The notes: a model not told the origin generated them from the sequence alone. Positions 8,855-17,632 are shown, counted from the stretch's first letter. The stretch: 64,000 nt of DNA from Shewanella piezotolerans WP3 (GCF_000014885.1 NC_011566.1:1984001-2048000); one strand, 5' to 3'. Numbers and translations are program-made.

Positions 8855-9578
8855 ATCAGTAAGCCACCTAGTTAAATCAGTTAATACTCAAGAGGGAGAA
8901 CTGACTATCCTCAACGGCATTAATATGGATGTCAAGCAGGGAGAGAGTGTTGCGATACTTGGGCCGTCCGGTTCTGGTAAATCAACACTACTAGGCTTGC
9001 TTGCAGCACTCGACTCTCCGAGTCAAGGCTCCATTTTGCTTGATGGTGTGGCATTGGAGACTCTGAATGAGGAATCTAAGGCTGCACTTCGAAAGCAAAA
9101 AGTAAGCTTTATTTTCCAATCTTTTATGTTGGTCGATACCTTAAATGCACTTGAGAACGTTATGTTACCCGCAGAACTTGCTGGGATCCCAAATGCGAAA
9201 GACAAATCTCAAGCGATGCTAGAGCGTGTTGGATTAAGCCATAGATTGAACCACTTCCCTAACCAATTATCAGGTGGGGAGCAACAGCGAGTGGCGATTG
9301 CCCGAGCTTTCATCTGCGAGCCCAAAGTGTTGTTTGCTGATGAACCGACAGGCAATTTGGATTCAGCCAATAGTGATAAAATTGCCGACATGCTGTTTGA
9401 ACTAAACCGAGAGAGCGATACCACGTTAGTGTTAGTGACTCACGACATGGTTTTAGCAAGCCGTTGTCAACGTCAGTTTATGATGGATTCAGGTAATTTA
9501 ACGGAGAAATTGTCGGCACCAGCTGATGATGACGTGCTAGATGAAACAATCGCTGAAGAGGCAAATTCATGGAGCTAA
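8835..9578 (+). CDS. ybbA: YbbA, ABC transporter ATP-binding protein (LolD/MacB-type)
   Basis: A 247-residue ATPase of the LolD/FtsE-like group. Walker A is GPSGSGKST (43-51), the ABC signature is LSGGEQQRVAIARA, Walker B is VLFADEPTGNLD, and the switch histidine is in VTHD. It pairs with the large FtsX-type permease YbbP, whose ATG overlaps its stop by ten bases, so the two are translationally coupled. In E. coli the same pair stands divergent from tesA and is thought to act on the cell envelope. The substrate is unknown. The short acidic C-terminal tail (DDDVLDETIAEEA) lies outside the ATPase fold. Confidence 0.94.
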   Translation: MSEKSAISVSHLVKSVNTQEGELTILNGINMDVKQGESVAILGPSGSGKSTLLGLLAALDSPSQGSILLDGVALETLNEESKAALRKQKVSFIFQSFMLVDTLNALENVMLPAELAGIPNAKDKSQAMLERVGLSHRLNHFPNQLSGGEQQRVAIARAFICEPKVLFADEPTGNLDSANSDKIADMLFELNRESDTTLVLVTHDMVLASRCQRQFMMDSGNLTEKLSAPADDDVLDETIAEEANSWS

Positions 9579-12022
9579 AATTAGCATGGCGGCTTTTTAA
9601 GCGGGAACTGTCTCAAGGACAGTTGCTGCTAATTATTTTGGCAATCACCTTGGCGGTATTGTCGGTGACAGGTTTAGCGTCTGTGAGTGAGCGGTTGCAG
9701 CTTGCTATTAATGGTCAGGCTTCAAAGTTTATTGCAGCAGATAGAATTATAAACTCTCCAAAGAAGATCGATCCTGCAGTGCTTGCTATTGCGGATGATA
9801 TTGGTTTATCGCGCGTCACCAGCATGCAGTTTAACTCTATGGTTTATGCTGGTGACGAGTTTCAGCTTGTCACTGTTAGAGCGGTTGAAGAAGGATACCC
9901 GCTTAAGGGCAATATTGAGCTAAGTACTGGTGTGGCGCAAGGGCTACCTAGTGCCGACAATATATGGTTTGAAACCCGCCTTGGTGGTTTGCTTGGCTAC
10001 CCAAAGCAAATTGAAATTGGCAATGCTAGCTTTGGCTTGTCAAAAGAGATTGTCCGTTTACCTGATGCTGGTTTTAACCCATTTGCTTCATCGCCTGTGG
10101 TGCTGATGCGTATTGAAGATGTGGATAAAACACAAGTGATCCAACCTGGCAGTCGGGTTACTTACCTGTACCAATTTAGCGGTGATAGTGCGAAACTCGA
10201 TGCCTTCGAGCAGCAAGCTAAACCGCTGCTCAATACCAGCCAACGTTGGGTTGATGTGCAATCGGGTGATTCGCCAATTGCCAGCGCGGTGAAACGAGCT
10301 GAGCGTTTTCTGTTGCTAGCAAGCCTCCTCGGAATTGCTTTGGCTTGCGCCGCGATAGGTATTGCTGCGCAGCGCTACTGCCAGCGGCATTATGATGTGG
10401 TGGCAATGCTCAAAACTTTTGGCGCTTCTGCGAAACAGATAAGAGTATTATTTGGCACTCACCTGTTGCTGGTTACTGCTGTTGGTGTGGTGCTTGGACT
10501 TGTCGGTGGTTTTGGGTTGGACCGTGCTATTACTTCTTTTTTACCTGCAGAAATAGCGGCGTATAGCCCACCAATCAGTCGACCTATCTTATTGGGTATT
10601 GGCACTGGTTTTATCAGCGCCTTTATGTTTTCAGCCTATCCATTAATGCGCTTACTAGCTATCCCACCACTTAGGGTGTTGCAGGGACATCTTGAAGGAT
10701 TACAGTTAGGTATGTGGCTGCACTTTCTGCTTAGCTTAACTGCAATGGCGATATTGGGTTATTTATACTCCCAGAGCCTACCATTAACTCTCACCGTTGT
10801 TGCTGCTGTTTTATTGTTAGGACTTTTGCTCAGTGTGTTAGGTTTCTTCATGATCCGTCTAGGTCATAGCGTCGGCATGAAGACCACCAACCCATTGCAA
10901 CTCGCATTGGCTGGACTTCGACGCCGAGCAAGACAAAATGCAGTGCAATTAGTCGGATTTAGCAGTGCGTTGGTATTGTTATTGACCATATTTGCGCTCA
11001 GGCAAGATATCCTAAATGAGTGGCAGAAACAGCTACCAGAGAATGCGCCCAATTACTTTTTGGTAAACATTGCTCCGGAAGAAACCAATGCCATTGCCGA
11101 TTTCTTAAAGCCACATGTCAAAATCCCGCCAGTGATTTATCCGGTGATAAGAGGCCGCTTGACCGCGATTAATGATGAGCTGTTAATTTCATCAGAGCAA
11201 AAGAAAACGGGCGAGGAGGGACGAGTTGGGATCTCTCGTGAGCTTAATTTAACCTATCGCGATAGCTTGCCTGAGAATAACGAAATAATATCAGGCAGCT
11301 TTAACCAAGATATTAATGATGTTTCAGTCGAATCTGGAGTGGCTGAACGACTTGGTTTGGTACTCGGTGACAGTTTAACGTACACCATCGATAACCAGAC
11401 TTTAACGGTTAAGGTTGCCAGTATTCGTGAAGTGCACTGGGAAACGCTACAGCCTAATTTCTTTATGATCTTCACCAAAGAAGCCTTAGCGCCGTTTGCT
11501 TATACTTCAATGTCGAGTTTTCACCTTGAGGATTCTCAACGGTCAGTTATTTTATCCTTGATAAAACAGTTCTCAACCGTATCAATTATTGATGTTGGTG
11601 CGATGGTGATGCAACTGCGACAAATCATTGAGCAAGTGTCATTGTCGTTGACACTTGTGATGGTGCTAGTCCTACTGGCAAGTGCGTTAGTGATGATAGC
11701 GCAAACAGAAGCTGGAATGGCGAGTCGTCAGCGCGAGTTGGCGGTGCTTAGAACATTTGGCGCGTCAGGTTGGCTGCTTCGAGCCGCAACCGGCTTAGAG
11801 TTTGCTTTGCTGGGAACTATTGCCGGAGTATTAGCCGTTATTGTTGCTGAATTTACTTTGTATCTACTAAAGACCCAAGTATTTGAGCTTAATGTGTATA
11901 TGCATTGGCCGTGGTGGGCAATTGCACCACTGTGTGGTGGATTGGTTGTAGCCTCATTGGGGTTGTGGCGTTGTCGTCAACTACTGAATAAGTCTTGTGG
12001 AGAGCTACTTAAAGCACATTAA
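9569..12022 (+). CDS. ybbP: YbbP, FtsX-type ABC transporter permease
   Basis: An 817-residue membrane protein with the layout of MacB/LolCE-related permeases. There is an N-terminal membrane helix (about 17-37), a periplasmic segment, and three helices near 245-375 containing the first FtsX domain (AMLKTFGASAKQIRVLF). Two more helices lie in the middle, then a second periplasmic block, and a final FtsX domain near 690-800 (ELAVLRTFGASGWLLRAA). The repeated LxTFGAS motif in both halves marks the coupling helices that contact YbbA. Length matches E. coli YbbP (about 804). It is the last gene of the unit; a bidirectional terminator follows. Confidence 0.93.
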   Translation: MELKLAWRLFKRELSQGQLLLIILAITLAVLSVTGLASVSERLQLAINGQASKFIAADRIINSPKKIDPAVLAIADDIGLSRVTSMQFNSMVYAGDEFQLVTVRAVEEGYPLKGNIELSTGVAQGLPSADNIWFETRLGGLLGYPKQIEIGNASFGLSKEIVRLPDAGFNPFASSPVVLMRIEDVDKTQVIQPGSRVTYLYQFSGDSAKLDAFEQQAKPLLNTSQRWVDVQSGDSPIASAVKRAERFLLLASLLGIALACAAIGIAAQRYCQRHYDVVAMLKTFGASAKQIRVLFGTHLLLVTAVGVVLGLVGGFGLDRAITSFLPAEIAAYSPPISRPILLGIGTGFISAFMFSAYPLMRLLAIPPLRVLQGHLEGLQLGMWLHFLLSLTAMAILGYLYSQSLPLTLTVVAAVLLLGLLLSVLGFFMIRLGHSVGMKTTNPLQLALAGLRRRARQNAVQLVGFSSALVLLLTIFALRQDILNEWQKQLPENAPNYFLVNIAPEETNAIADFLKPHVKIPPVIYPVIRGRLTAINDELLISSEQKKTGEEGRVGISRELNLTYRDSLPENNEIISGSFNQDINDVSVESGVAERLGLVLGDSLTYTIDNQTLTVKVASIREVHWETLQPNFFMIFTKEALAPFAYTSMSSFHLEDSQRSVILSLIKQFSTVSIIDVGAMVMQLRQIIEQVSLSLTLVMVLVLLASALVMIAQTEAGMASRQRELAVLRTFGASGWLLRAATGLEFALLGTIAGVLAVIVAEFTLYLLKTQVFELNVYMHWPWWAIAPLCGGLVVASLGLWRCRQLLNKSCGELLKAH

Positions 12023-12037
12023 TAGTGGCTATGCATT

Positions 12038-12068
12038 AAAAAGGGATGCCGTTAGTGCATCCCTTTTT
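12038..12068. terminator. Bidirectional terminator between ybbP and the epimerase gene
   Basis: AAAAAGGGATGC and GCATCCCTTTTT form a long symmetrical stem with a seven-base loop, just between two convergent stop codons. A and T runs on both sides let it work in either direction. Confidence 0.88.
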
Positions 12069-12074
12069 CTTTTA

Positions 12075-12977
12075 CTATTTGAAGATTTCGCTAAAAGCAT
12101 CATCAATATTTGTATAGCGAAATTCAAACCCATCAGCGAGTGCTTTTTGCGGCACCACATATTGCCCATCAATGAGTAGCGTCGACATCTCACCTAATGC
12201 CAGCTTCAGTGCGAATGCCGGTGCCGGAATAAAAGTAGGGCGTTTTAAGGCTTTACCCATTGCATCTGTAAACATCTGATTGCTTATTGGAGTGGGGGCG
12301 CAGCCATTATAAATACCGCTGCAATGCTCATTACTCATCATAAACTCAATCAAGCGGATGAGATCGGTTTGGTGGATCCAACTCATCCCTTGTTTACCGT
12401 TTGCGATAGGACCACCCAAGCCGAGTTTAAATGCCGGCAGCATCTTAGCTAACGCGCCGCCGTTAGCGCCAAGTACCAGTCCGATACGCACAATACATAC
12501 ACGGGTTGCATTGCTAACAGCATTCTGCGCTGCTTGCTCCCACTGAGCGCAAACTTTATGGGTAAACTCATTTTGGCTTTCTTTGCTCAATTGAAAACGC
12601 TCATCGATATGTTGCTCGTGTTGACGGCCGTAAAAGCCGACTGCAGAGGCGCTAATAAACGTGCTCGGTGGATTGCGACTTACCTTGATGAGCGTTGCAA
12701 TTTTGGCTGTAATTTGCCAGCGACTTTGGCAAATTGCCTGTTTCTGGCGTTCAGACCAACGTTTACCTGCTATGGGCTCGCCCGCTAGATTGATCACAAC
12801 ATCAAAGCCATCTAAGTTTGCTAAACAGTCGAGATCGCTGAGGTAGTGGTGGGCTGCACCTAGCTTTGCTGCTGTGCGCTCAGGCGCTCTAGTGAGTATG
12901 GTTAACTTATGCTCACTTAGATGTTTAACCAATTGACTGCCAACAAATCCACTGGCGCCGGTAATTAATATTTTCAT
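12075..12977 (-). CDS. TIGR01777-family NAD(P)-dependent sugar-epimerase-like protein (YfcH-like)
   Basis: A 300-residue extended-SDR protein. The Rossmann motif TGASGFVGSQL is at residues 6-16. The family-specific block NLAGEPIAGKRWSERQKQ follows near residue 65, and SASAVGFYG carries the Ser and Tyr positions of the SDR active site. The C-terminal DUF1731-like region ends with QKALADGFEFRY. Proteins of this type are widespread and called cell-division inhibitor SulA-like or epimerase YfcH, but no reaction is established. It is convergent with ybbP and divergent from the AI-2E-type permease gene. Confidence 0.9.
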   Translation of the reverse strand: MKILITGASGFVGSQLVKHLSEHKLTILTRAPERTAAKLGAAHHYLSDLDCLANLDGFDVVINLAGEPIAGKRWSERQKQAICQSRWQITAKIATLIKVSRNPPSTFISASAVGFYGRQHEQHIDERFQLSKESQNEFTHKVCAQWEQAAQNAVSNATRVCIVRIGLVLGANGGALAKMLPAFKLGLGGPIANGKQGMSWIHQTDLIRLIEFMMSNEHCSGIYNGCAPTPISNQMFTDAMGKALKRPTFIPAPAFALKLALGEMSTLLIDGQYVVPQKALADGFEFRYTNIDDAFSEIFK

Positions 12978-13365
12978 AGGCTTTTGTTTTTAAGGGGTCT
13001 TAATAGAGTTTACGCCAAATGTGGCAAATAGGATCTCTCTAACTTTATCCTTATTATAAACGTTGCCGAGTTGACTCTGCTTTGTATACTAAAACGCCTT
13101 GTATTGTAACGGAGGAGAGCTTAATTTTATGGCGCCGTGATTGCTATCTACTTGAGTTGAAACTAAAGCGGTGATTTCTATAAAATCATGCGATAATTCA
13201 AGCTATTATTTATTTTCAGTCAGTAGATGAATATTTCAGCTGTCTATAAGTGGCGAGTTTACTGGTTAAACTTGGCATTTTAGCTGTGGAACCTTAGGAT
13301 AGGGTTCTTATCTTTATTCATTGCTGTAAATTGTAATTTAATTATGAATCAACAAGGATTTATTA
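12978..13365. other. Divergent intergenic region
   Basis: About 390 bases separate two divergent genes and should contain both promoters. I see no reliable ORF, RNA fold or palindromic operator. An AAGGAT about six bases before the ATG at 13366 is the ribosome binding site of the permease gene. Confidence 0.4.
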
Positions 13366-14448
13366 ATGGGCCGATTTGAGAACCAAGGCGTGGCATTTAA
13401 AGGCTTTGCCATCTCAGCATTTATAGTGGTGATTTTGGCAGGGATAAAAACAGCAAGCCCAATAGTGGTTCCTTTTGTGCTGTCGGTGTTCATTGCGGTG
13501 ATCTGTAATCCGGTTATTAACTGGCTCACTCGTCATAAAGCACCCAGAGGGCTCGCGGTATTAATGCTAATGGTATTTATTGTCTTAATGGGATTGTGGT
13601 TGGCTTCATTAGTTGGCACCTCGATTAACGAGTTTTCAAAACAGTTGCCGTTTTATCGCGATCAGTTAATTGAACAGTTTTCTTGGATTGTAGATAAATT
13701 AGCCGCGCTGAATATTCAGATCTCCAAAGAGCAGATTCTAGCTTATTTTGACCCAGGTATTGCGCTGTCAATGACCACCAATATGTTGACTGGCGTCGGC
13801 AGTGTGATGGCGAATCTGTTTTTGATTATTTTGACTGTTGTGTTCATGTTGTTTGAGTCAAATGGTTTTTCAAGAAAGATGCACCTTGCACTTGATGACC
13901 CTGATATGCGACTAAAACAGATAGACCGTTTTCTACACTCGGTTAATCAGTATATGGTGATAAAAACGCTAGTCAGCTTGGGGACTGGTTTTATTGTCGG
14001 GCTCGGTTTGTACATTATTGGCGTTGATTATGCGCTGCTGTGGGGAGTGATTGCTTTTCTATTTAACTATATCCCCAATATCGGTTCGATTATTGCCGCA
14101 ATTCCTTCGGTGTTACTCGCGTTCATACAGATAGGTCCAGGCGCTGCGGGCGCTGTTGCTCTGCTTTATTTAGGTACGAATACTATTATGGGGAACGTGG
14201 TAGAGCCGCGTTATATGGGCCGTGGTCTCGGCTTGTCGACTTTAGTGGTGTTTTTATCATTAATATTTTGGGGATGGTTACTCGGCTCAGTCGGTATGCT
14301 GTTGTCTGTACCATTAACCATGATCGTTAAAATAGCGTTAGAGTCTAGTCAAGATGGCCGCTGGCTAGCAGTGCTGCTGGGTGATGATGTCGCCGAAGAT
14401 GAAGTTGAGTCCGATGACAGTTTAAAGATAGAACAAAGCAAAAAGTGA
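13366..14448 (+). CDS. AI-2E family transporter (PerM/YdiK-like permease)
   Basis: A 360-residue integral membrane protein of the AI-2E exporter family. Two or three helices lie at about residues 14-90. Next comes a cytoplasmic helical segment (NEFSKQLPFYRDQLIEQFSWIVDKL), then five to six C-terminal helices with the family blocks VDYALLWGVIAFLFNYIPNIGS and SVPLTMIVKIALE. Members include the putative autoinducer-2 exporter TqsA and Na+/H+ antiporter-like proteins, and the substrate of this one cannot be read from sequence. The acidic tail (DDVAEDEVESDD) is cytoplasmic. The methyltransferase gene begins five bases after its stop, so the two form an operon. Confidence 0.88.
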   Translation: MGRFENQGVAFKGFAISAFIVVILAGIKTASPIVVPFVLSVFIAVICNPVINWLTRHKAPRGLAVLMLMVFIVLMGLWLASLVGTSINEFSKQLPFYRDQLIEQFSWIVDKLAALNIQISKEQILAYFDPGIALSMTTNMLTGVGSVMANLFLIILTVVFMLFESNGFSRKMHLALDDPDMRLKQIDRFLHSVNQYMVIKTLVSLGTGFIVGLGLYIIGVDYALLWGVIAFLFNYIPNIGSIIAAIPSVLLAFIQIGPGAAGAVALLYLGTNTIMGNVVEPRYMGRGLGLSTLVVFLSLIFWGWLLGSVGMLLSVPLTMIVKIALESSQDGRWLAVLLGDDVAEDEVESDDSLKIEQSKK

Positions 14449-14453
14449 GTTAA

Positions 14454-15368
14454 ATGCAGTTATTTATTGAAGCAATAAAAGACCTTACCTTTGGCGAGGA
14501 TGTAGGCCGTTTATTTCACGGCCGTGGTGGGTGTTATCAAGGTGCGGAGCATCTTTGTTTAGATTGGTTTGCCCCTGTAATTTTGTTAACCAGCTTTAAA
14601 CCATTGACTGATGATGAGCTTTCAGTCATTACCGAGGCGTTAGAACAGCGTTGGTGTGAGTTAAAAGGTGATACACCAATTAATTTAGTTTTTCAGTATC
14701 GTGCTGGTGGTGAAACTCATACCAACATACTAAAAGGTGAAGTCCCTGAAAAGCACGTAGTGACTGAAAATGGTGCACAGTTTCAAGTGCACCTGCTTAA
14801 AGGGCAAAATCACGGCTTATTCTTAGATATGAGTAACGGTCGCCAGTGGGTTCGTGAAAACAGTGCGGGTAAGAAGGTACTTAACCTATTTGCTTACACC
14901 TGTGGCTTTTCCGTTGCTGCGTTGCAAGGAAAGGCCGCTGAAGTGGTTAACATTGATATGAGCAAAGGCTCATTGTCGATTGGCAAGCAAAACCATCTGT
15001 TAAACGGCTTTGGCTCTGGGGCACGCTTCTTGAGCCACGACATTTTTAAATCTTGGGGAAAGCTCACAAAACTTGGGCCTTATGATTTGATCATTGCCGA
15101 TCCGCCTAGTAATCAAAAAGGTAGTTTCGTGGCAACTAAAGACTATGCTCGATTGTTGAAACGCTTGCCCAGCTTACTTGCGGCCGACGGTGATATTCTT
15201 TTGTGTCTCAATGCTCCTGAACTTACTATCGATTTTCTAAAGGGGCAGGTGGCAGAGTACAGCCCTAGTTTAAAGTTAGAGCAGCAGTTGCAGAATCCAT
15301 CGATGTTTAATGATGTTGATCCCAACAAGGCACTGAAAGTGTTGCGCTACAAACAACAGAGCGATTAA
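14454..15368 (+). CDS. Class I SAM-dependent methyltransferase (RlmI/RlmK-like, PF10672 type)
   Basis: A 304-residue protein related to the rRNA cytosine/guanine methyltransferases of the RlmI/RlmKL group but lacking a PUA or THUMP domain. The SAM-binding motif I is KVLNLFAYTCGFSVAAL (about residues 142-158), the acidic motif II is VVNIDMSKG, and motif IV is LIIADPPS, a DPPS variant that suits base methylation. The substrate is unknown; RNA is the best guess. The start ATG at 14454 lies five bases past the permease stop with GAGTTAA as a weak ribosome site, so translation is probably coupled. A perfect terminator follows. Confidence 0.88.
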   Translation: MQLFIEAIKDLTFGEDVGRLFHGRGGCYQGAEHLCLDWFAPVILLTSFKPLTDDELSVITEALEQRWCELKGDTPINLVFQYRAGGETHTNILKGEVPEKHVVTENGAQFQVHLLKGQNHGLFLDMSNGRQWVRENSAGKKVLNLFAYTCGFSVAALQGKAAEVVNIDMSKGSLSIGKQNHLLNGFGSGARFLSHDIFKSWGKLTKLGPYDLIIADPPSNQKGSFVATKDYARLLKRLPSLLAADGDILLCLNAPELTIDFLKGQVAEYSPSLKLEQQLQNPSMFNDVDPNKALKVLRYKQQSD

Positions 15369-15394
15369 GTCGCTTGGTAAAAGATTACAAAGTG

Positions 15395-15426
15395 AAAAGG
15401 CCAAACAGCATGTTTGGCCTTTTTTG
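15395..15426 (+). terminator. Terminator after the methyltransferase gene
   Basis: A 13-pair stem (AAAAGGCCAAACA with TGTTTGGCCTTTT) around a three-base loop is followed by T-rich sequence, 27 bases after the stop codon. Confidence 0.92.
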
Positions 15427-15445
15427 TTTCTGAGCTAGGCTGTTT

Positions 15446-15760
15446 AATACCAATCAGTATAAGAAGTTGATCTACTCAGAGCGTTTTTGGCACGCTAATT
15501 CAAGGCGAATAAATGACATAATGGTTATTCCCTTATGAGTTTATTCAACGCAGAAGTAGCAAGCCAAAAACACTCCTAAAGGCGAGTTTTAGCGGCTTTG
15601 ATGCTGCGTTAATGAATTTGAACGTAGAATAACTATGCTCTTCATTCATTGCTAACCACATGGATGTGGTGAATGTCATTAATGCAGGAGCATTTAATGA
15701 CCTTACCTCAAAGTCGCTAAACTCTCGCTGAGCGATCAAATCTTTATACTGATTGGTATA
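15446..15760 (+). repeat. ATACCAATCRGTATAA repeat element (family 2), long copy
   Basis: A 315-base element whose ends are inverted repeats, ATACCAATCAGTATAA on the left and its complement on the right. Both ends and the segment with GGCGAGTTTTAGCG, GTAGAATAACTATG and TCGCTAAACTCTCGCTGAGCG are shared with the shorter copy at 21207-21374. The shorter copy looks like internal deletions of this one. No credible protein is encoded. It abuts a family 1 element at 15760/15761. Confidence 0.82.
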
Positions 15761-16190
15761 ATACCAATTGCATTGACAGTTTGACCATTCAGCGGGAATT
15801 CAAAACGCTGTAGGCAAGTAGTGGGATTTGAGCTAATCGTTATTCTCGGCTCTGGCATCCTGCTTCGCTCTCGATAATTGCTCCTGCATTATTCTACCTT
15901 CGACCATCCTTGGTCTCGTACCTCCTAAATCTGACCGCCAAGGAGGGCCGGAATGCCTTATTTTGTATGGAACAAAATAGACCATTTAGTCGTATATCCA
16001 AATCCTATAATGAAGCATAAAACGTTTTGCCAATTTGTTTAACCTCAGCCGCACTTCGTGAGCCCCTCAGTCTTTCCACTTCTGCTTTGCATTGTCTTAA
16101 AAGGGAATGACCATTTCTTTACCAAAGCGCTTTTGAATTGAAAAGGCTGAGGGGCTCTGAACTGGTTAAATACTTAATGCAATTGGTATA
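15761..16190 (+). repeat. Family 1 repeat element, copy B
   Basis: A 430-base element, collinear with the copy at 6544-6905 and in the same orientation, with ends ATACCAATTGCATTGA and TTAATGCAATTGGTAT. Compared with copy A it has about 51 extra bases at 15931-15981, containing the inverted repeat TATTTTGT/ACAAAATA, and a few more bases near 16030-16050. No transposase is encoded. Confidence 0.85.
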
Positions 16191-16599
16191 AACGTTCGAT
16201 AAGGACAGATTACTCCTGTAGGGAGCTTAGCTTGGTACAACCGCTGTGCATTGTTATACGCGACAGGTTATTCAATAGAGATGATTAAGAAATAGTAGTA
16301 GATGTTTCCACCTTGTATACTTTTTGGGTTTATAAAAGTGGCTGTTTAGTGTGAAAGTGAATTAAAAAATGAAAGGCTTTCAGTTTTTACGACGTTAATT
16401 CACCTTTTTAAGGCTGAATGTAGCGTTTTAGGCTGTTTTTTCATTTTAAACTGAAAGTTTTCTGTAAGTGATGCATTAATCCTGTTATAATTATCGACAG
16501 AAACACTGCAAAGTTGGCATGTTTTAAGAAAGGCAAAATGTCACACTATTGATGACATGCTTTTGTACCCTACACCTAAATCAAAGATCCGGAGTCGTT
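16191..16599. other. Leader region of the 32-codon small ORF
   Basis: About 400 AT-rich bases with no long ORF. A TTATAAT at 16484-16490 is a plausible -10 box for a transcript starting about 100 bases before the small ORF. Imperfect repeats around ACTGAAAG/CTTTCAGT occur at 16376-16384 and 16451-16458 and could pair. No known RNA family is recognised. Confidence 0.35.
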
Positions 16600-16698
16600 A
16601 TGGAAGTTCAGGAATATGAAGGCGCATATTATCAACTGCAAGATGAGATGTTAGAGTCTCTACCAGTTGAAATGGATGAAGAAGCATTTTTGGATTAG
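16600..16698 (+). CDS. Small acidic protein of 32 residues, unrecognised
   Basis: An ATG preceded by GGAG with five bases of spacing opens a 32-codon frame ending in TAG. The product has 11 Asp/Glu and no Lys, Arg or His, with a central segment QDEMLESLPVEMDEEAFLD. It is followed 43 bases later by a strong terminator, and a TATAAT box lies upstream, so promoter, ribosome site, ORF and terminator form a complete small gene. I do not recognise the family. It has no membrane segment and no cysteine. It could be a small regulatory or inhibitor protein, or the visible part of a dual-function RNA. Whether it is translated is inference. Confidence 0.6.
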   Translation: MEVQEYEGAYYQLQDEMLESLPVEMDEEAFLD

Positions 16699-16740
16699 GA
16701 TAGCCATAGATAGAACGATCTGATATCAGTTTTATCTAGA

Positions 16741-16775
16741 AAAAATAGCAACCATAGGGTTGCTATTTTTGTTTG
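16741..16775. terminator. Bidirectional terminator between the small ORF and the lipoprotein gene
   Basis: AAAAATAGCAAC and GTTGCTATTTTT form a 12-pair stem. It lies between convergent genes and can stop transcription from either side. Confidence 0.9.
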
Positions 16776-16791
16776 TAAGTTTTGTCAGCAT

Positions 16792-17253
16792 CTAACCATT
16801 TACATTTCTTTTTTCTGGTACCACTTCGGTAATAATCCACTTCCCTTTGCGTTTATTCAAGCGCAATGTTCTATCATCCACCCAAAACTGCCCGCCACGC
16901 AAGCCCATAATCTTTACGATTACGGTGACATCTTCAGTCGTTTTTCGAAAAAAATCGATATCAACTTCATCCACTTCCATCTCAACGTCGGTTAACGACA
17001 AATTGAGTACATGTCGTTGTACTGAAGCGGCAATGTAATAGTGTGACAATATATCCTTCATTGAATCATCGACGAACAACTTGGCTTTCTCTACGTCACG
17101 TTCGACATAGATTGCATTTAAAAAACCGAGAGAGGAGAGTTCAGGTGTTCGCATAGAGGGAATTGACGGATCAGCCAATACAGACTGGCCGGCGGTATTG
17201 TCGCAAGCAGAAACGCTTAAAAGTGACACAATAAGAACAAGATATTTCAACAT
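16792..17253 (-). CDS. Small lipoprotein with NTF2-like fold, function unknown
   Basis: A 153-residue predicted lipoprotein: signal MLKYLVLIVSLLSVSAC with lipobox VSAC and Cys17, and Asp at +2, which in enterobacteria would favour inner-membrane retention. The mature part has an alpha-helical segment (GFLNAIYVERDVEKAKLFVDDSM) followed by antiparallel strands (VEMEVDEVDIDFF, VTVIVKIMGLRGGQFWVDDRTLRLNKRKGKWIITEV). This resembles the SnoaL/NTF2-like or DUF4878-type layout. There is no catalytic signature. It ends next to the terminator shared with the small ORF. The upstream region holds an inverted pair of DnaA boxes. Confidence 0.75.
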   Translation of the reverse strand: MLKYLVLIVSLLSVSACDNTAGQSVLADPSIPSMRTPELSSLGFLNAIYVERDVEKAKLFVDDSMKDILSHYYIAASVQRHVLNLSLTDVEMEVDEVDIDFFRKTTEDVTVIVKIMGLRGGQFWVDDRTLRLNKRKGKWIITEVVPEKRNVNG

Positions 17254-17602
17254 AAGTTTTTATTATTGGATTTTTTAGCAGTATCACGATAATCCGGCAC
17301 TAACGCAAGATTTTACTGCTAGATCTCACGCAAAGCTTGACCTAGATAAAGATCTAAGGCATATCTGTATAGATAACTTAGAAAGGTTATCCACAGAATC
17401 TGTGGACAAGTGTGTTGAAGACTATTTTTAGTTTGGTTAAGTTATTAATATATCAGCGTTAAATTGACTGGTTATTTTTTGACGCATTCTCAGCGTGTTT
17501 ATTATTTAGGCTGTTAAATCTAAGTAAAACGACCAATTTGGTCATAAATTAGATCGTAACGATCCTTATTTAATGAAACAGGTATCGCTTGATTCTCTAG
17601 TT
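17254..17602. other. Intergenic region with DnaA boxes, GATC sites and AT-rich stretch
   Basis: About 350 bases with no ORF. It holds the DnaA box pair (annotated separately), an AT-rich run near 17437-17480, a GACCAATTTGGTC palindrome at 17531-17543 and a perfect GATCGT-A-ACGATC palindrome at 17552-17564. The promoter of the leftward lipoprotein gene must lie here too. Confidence 0.45.
17387..17409. promoter_or_regulatory. Inverted pair of consensus DnaA boxes
   Basis: TTATCCACA (17387-17395) and, five bases later on the other strand, TTGTCCACA (complement of 17401-17409) form a head-to-head pair. A poorer TGTGGATAA-like match, TATAGATAA, lies at 17368-17376. GATC sites occur at 17322 and 17351 and twice inside GATCGTAACGATC at 17552-17564. 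The cluster lies 130 bases upstream of the lipoprotein gene start and about 310 bases past the pta stop. Confidence 0.6.
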
Positions 17603-17632
17603 AAAAAAAAGCCTGCATGAGCAGGCTTTTTT
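17603..17632 (-). terminator. Terminator after pta
   Basis: Read leftward, AAGCCTGC/GCAGGCTT forms the stem with a four-base loop and is followed by eight T. It lies about 87 bases beyond the pta stop and ends the ackA-pta transcript. Confidence 0.85.

Noticed and set aside
17531..17543. GACCAATTTGGTC as another PdhR-type site
   Set aside because: The half-sites are in the opposite order (ACCAAT then TTGGT), so it does not match the PdhR consensus.
17254..17602. Chromosomal replication origin
   Set aside because: Only two good DnaA boxes are present, and the neighbours (pta, small lipoprotein) are not those of a gammaproteobacterial oriC such as mnmG, mioC or dnaA.
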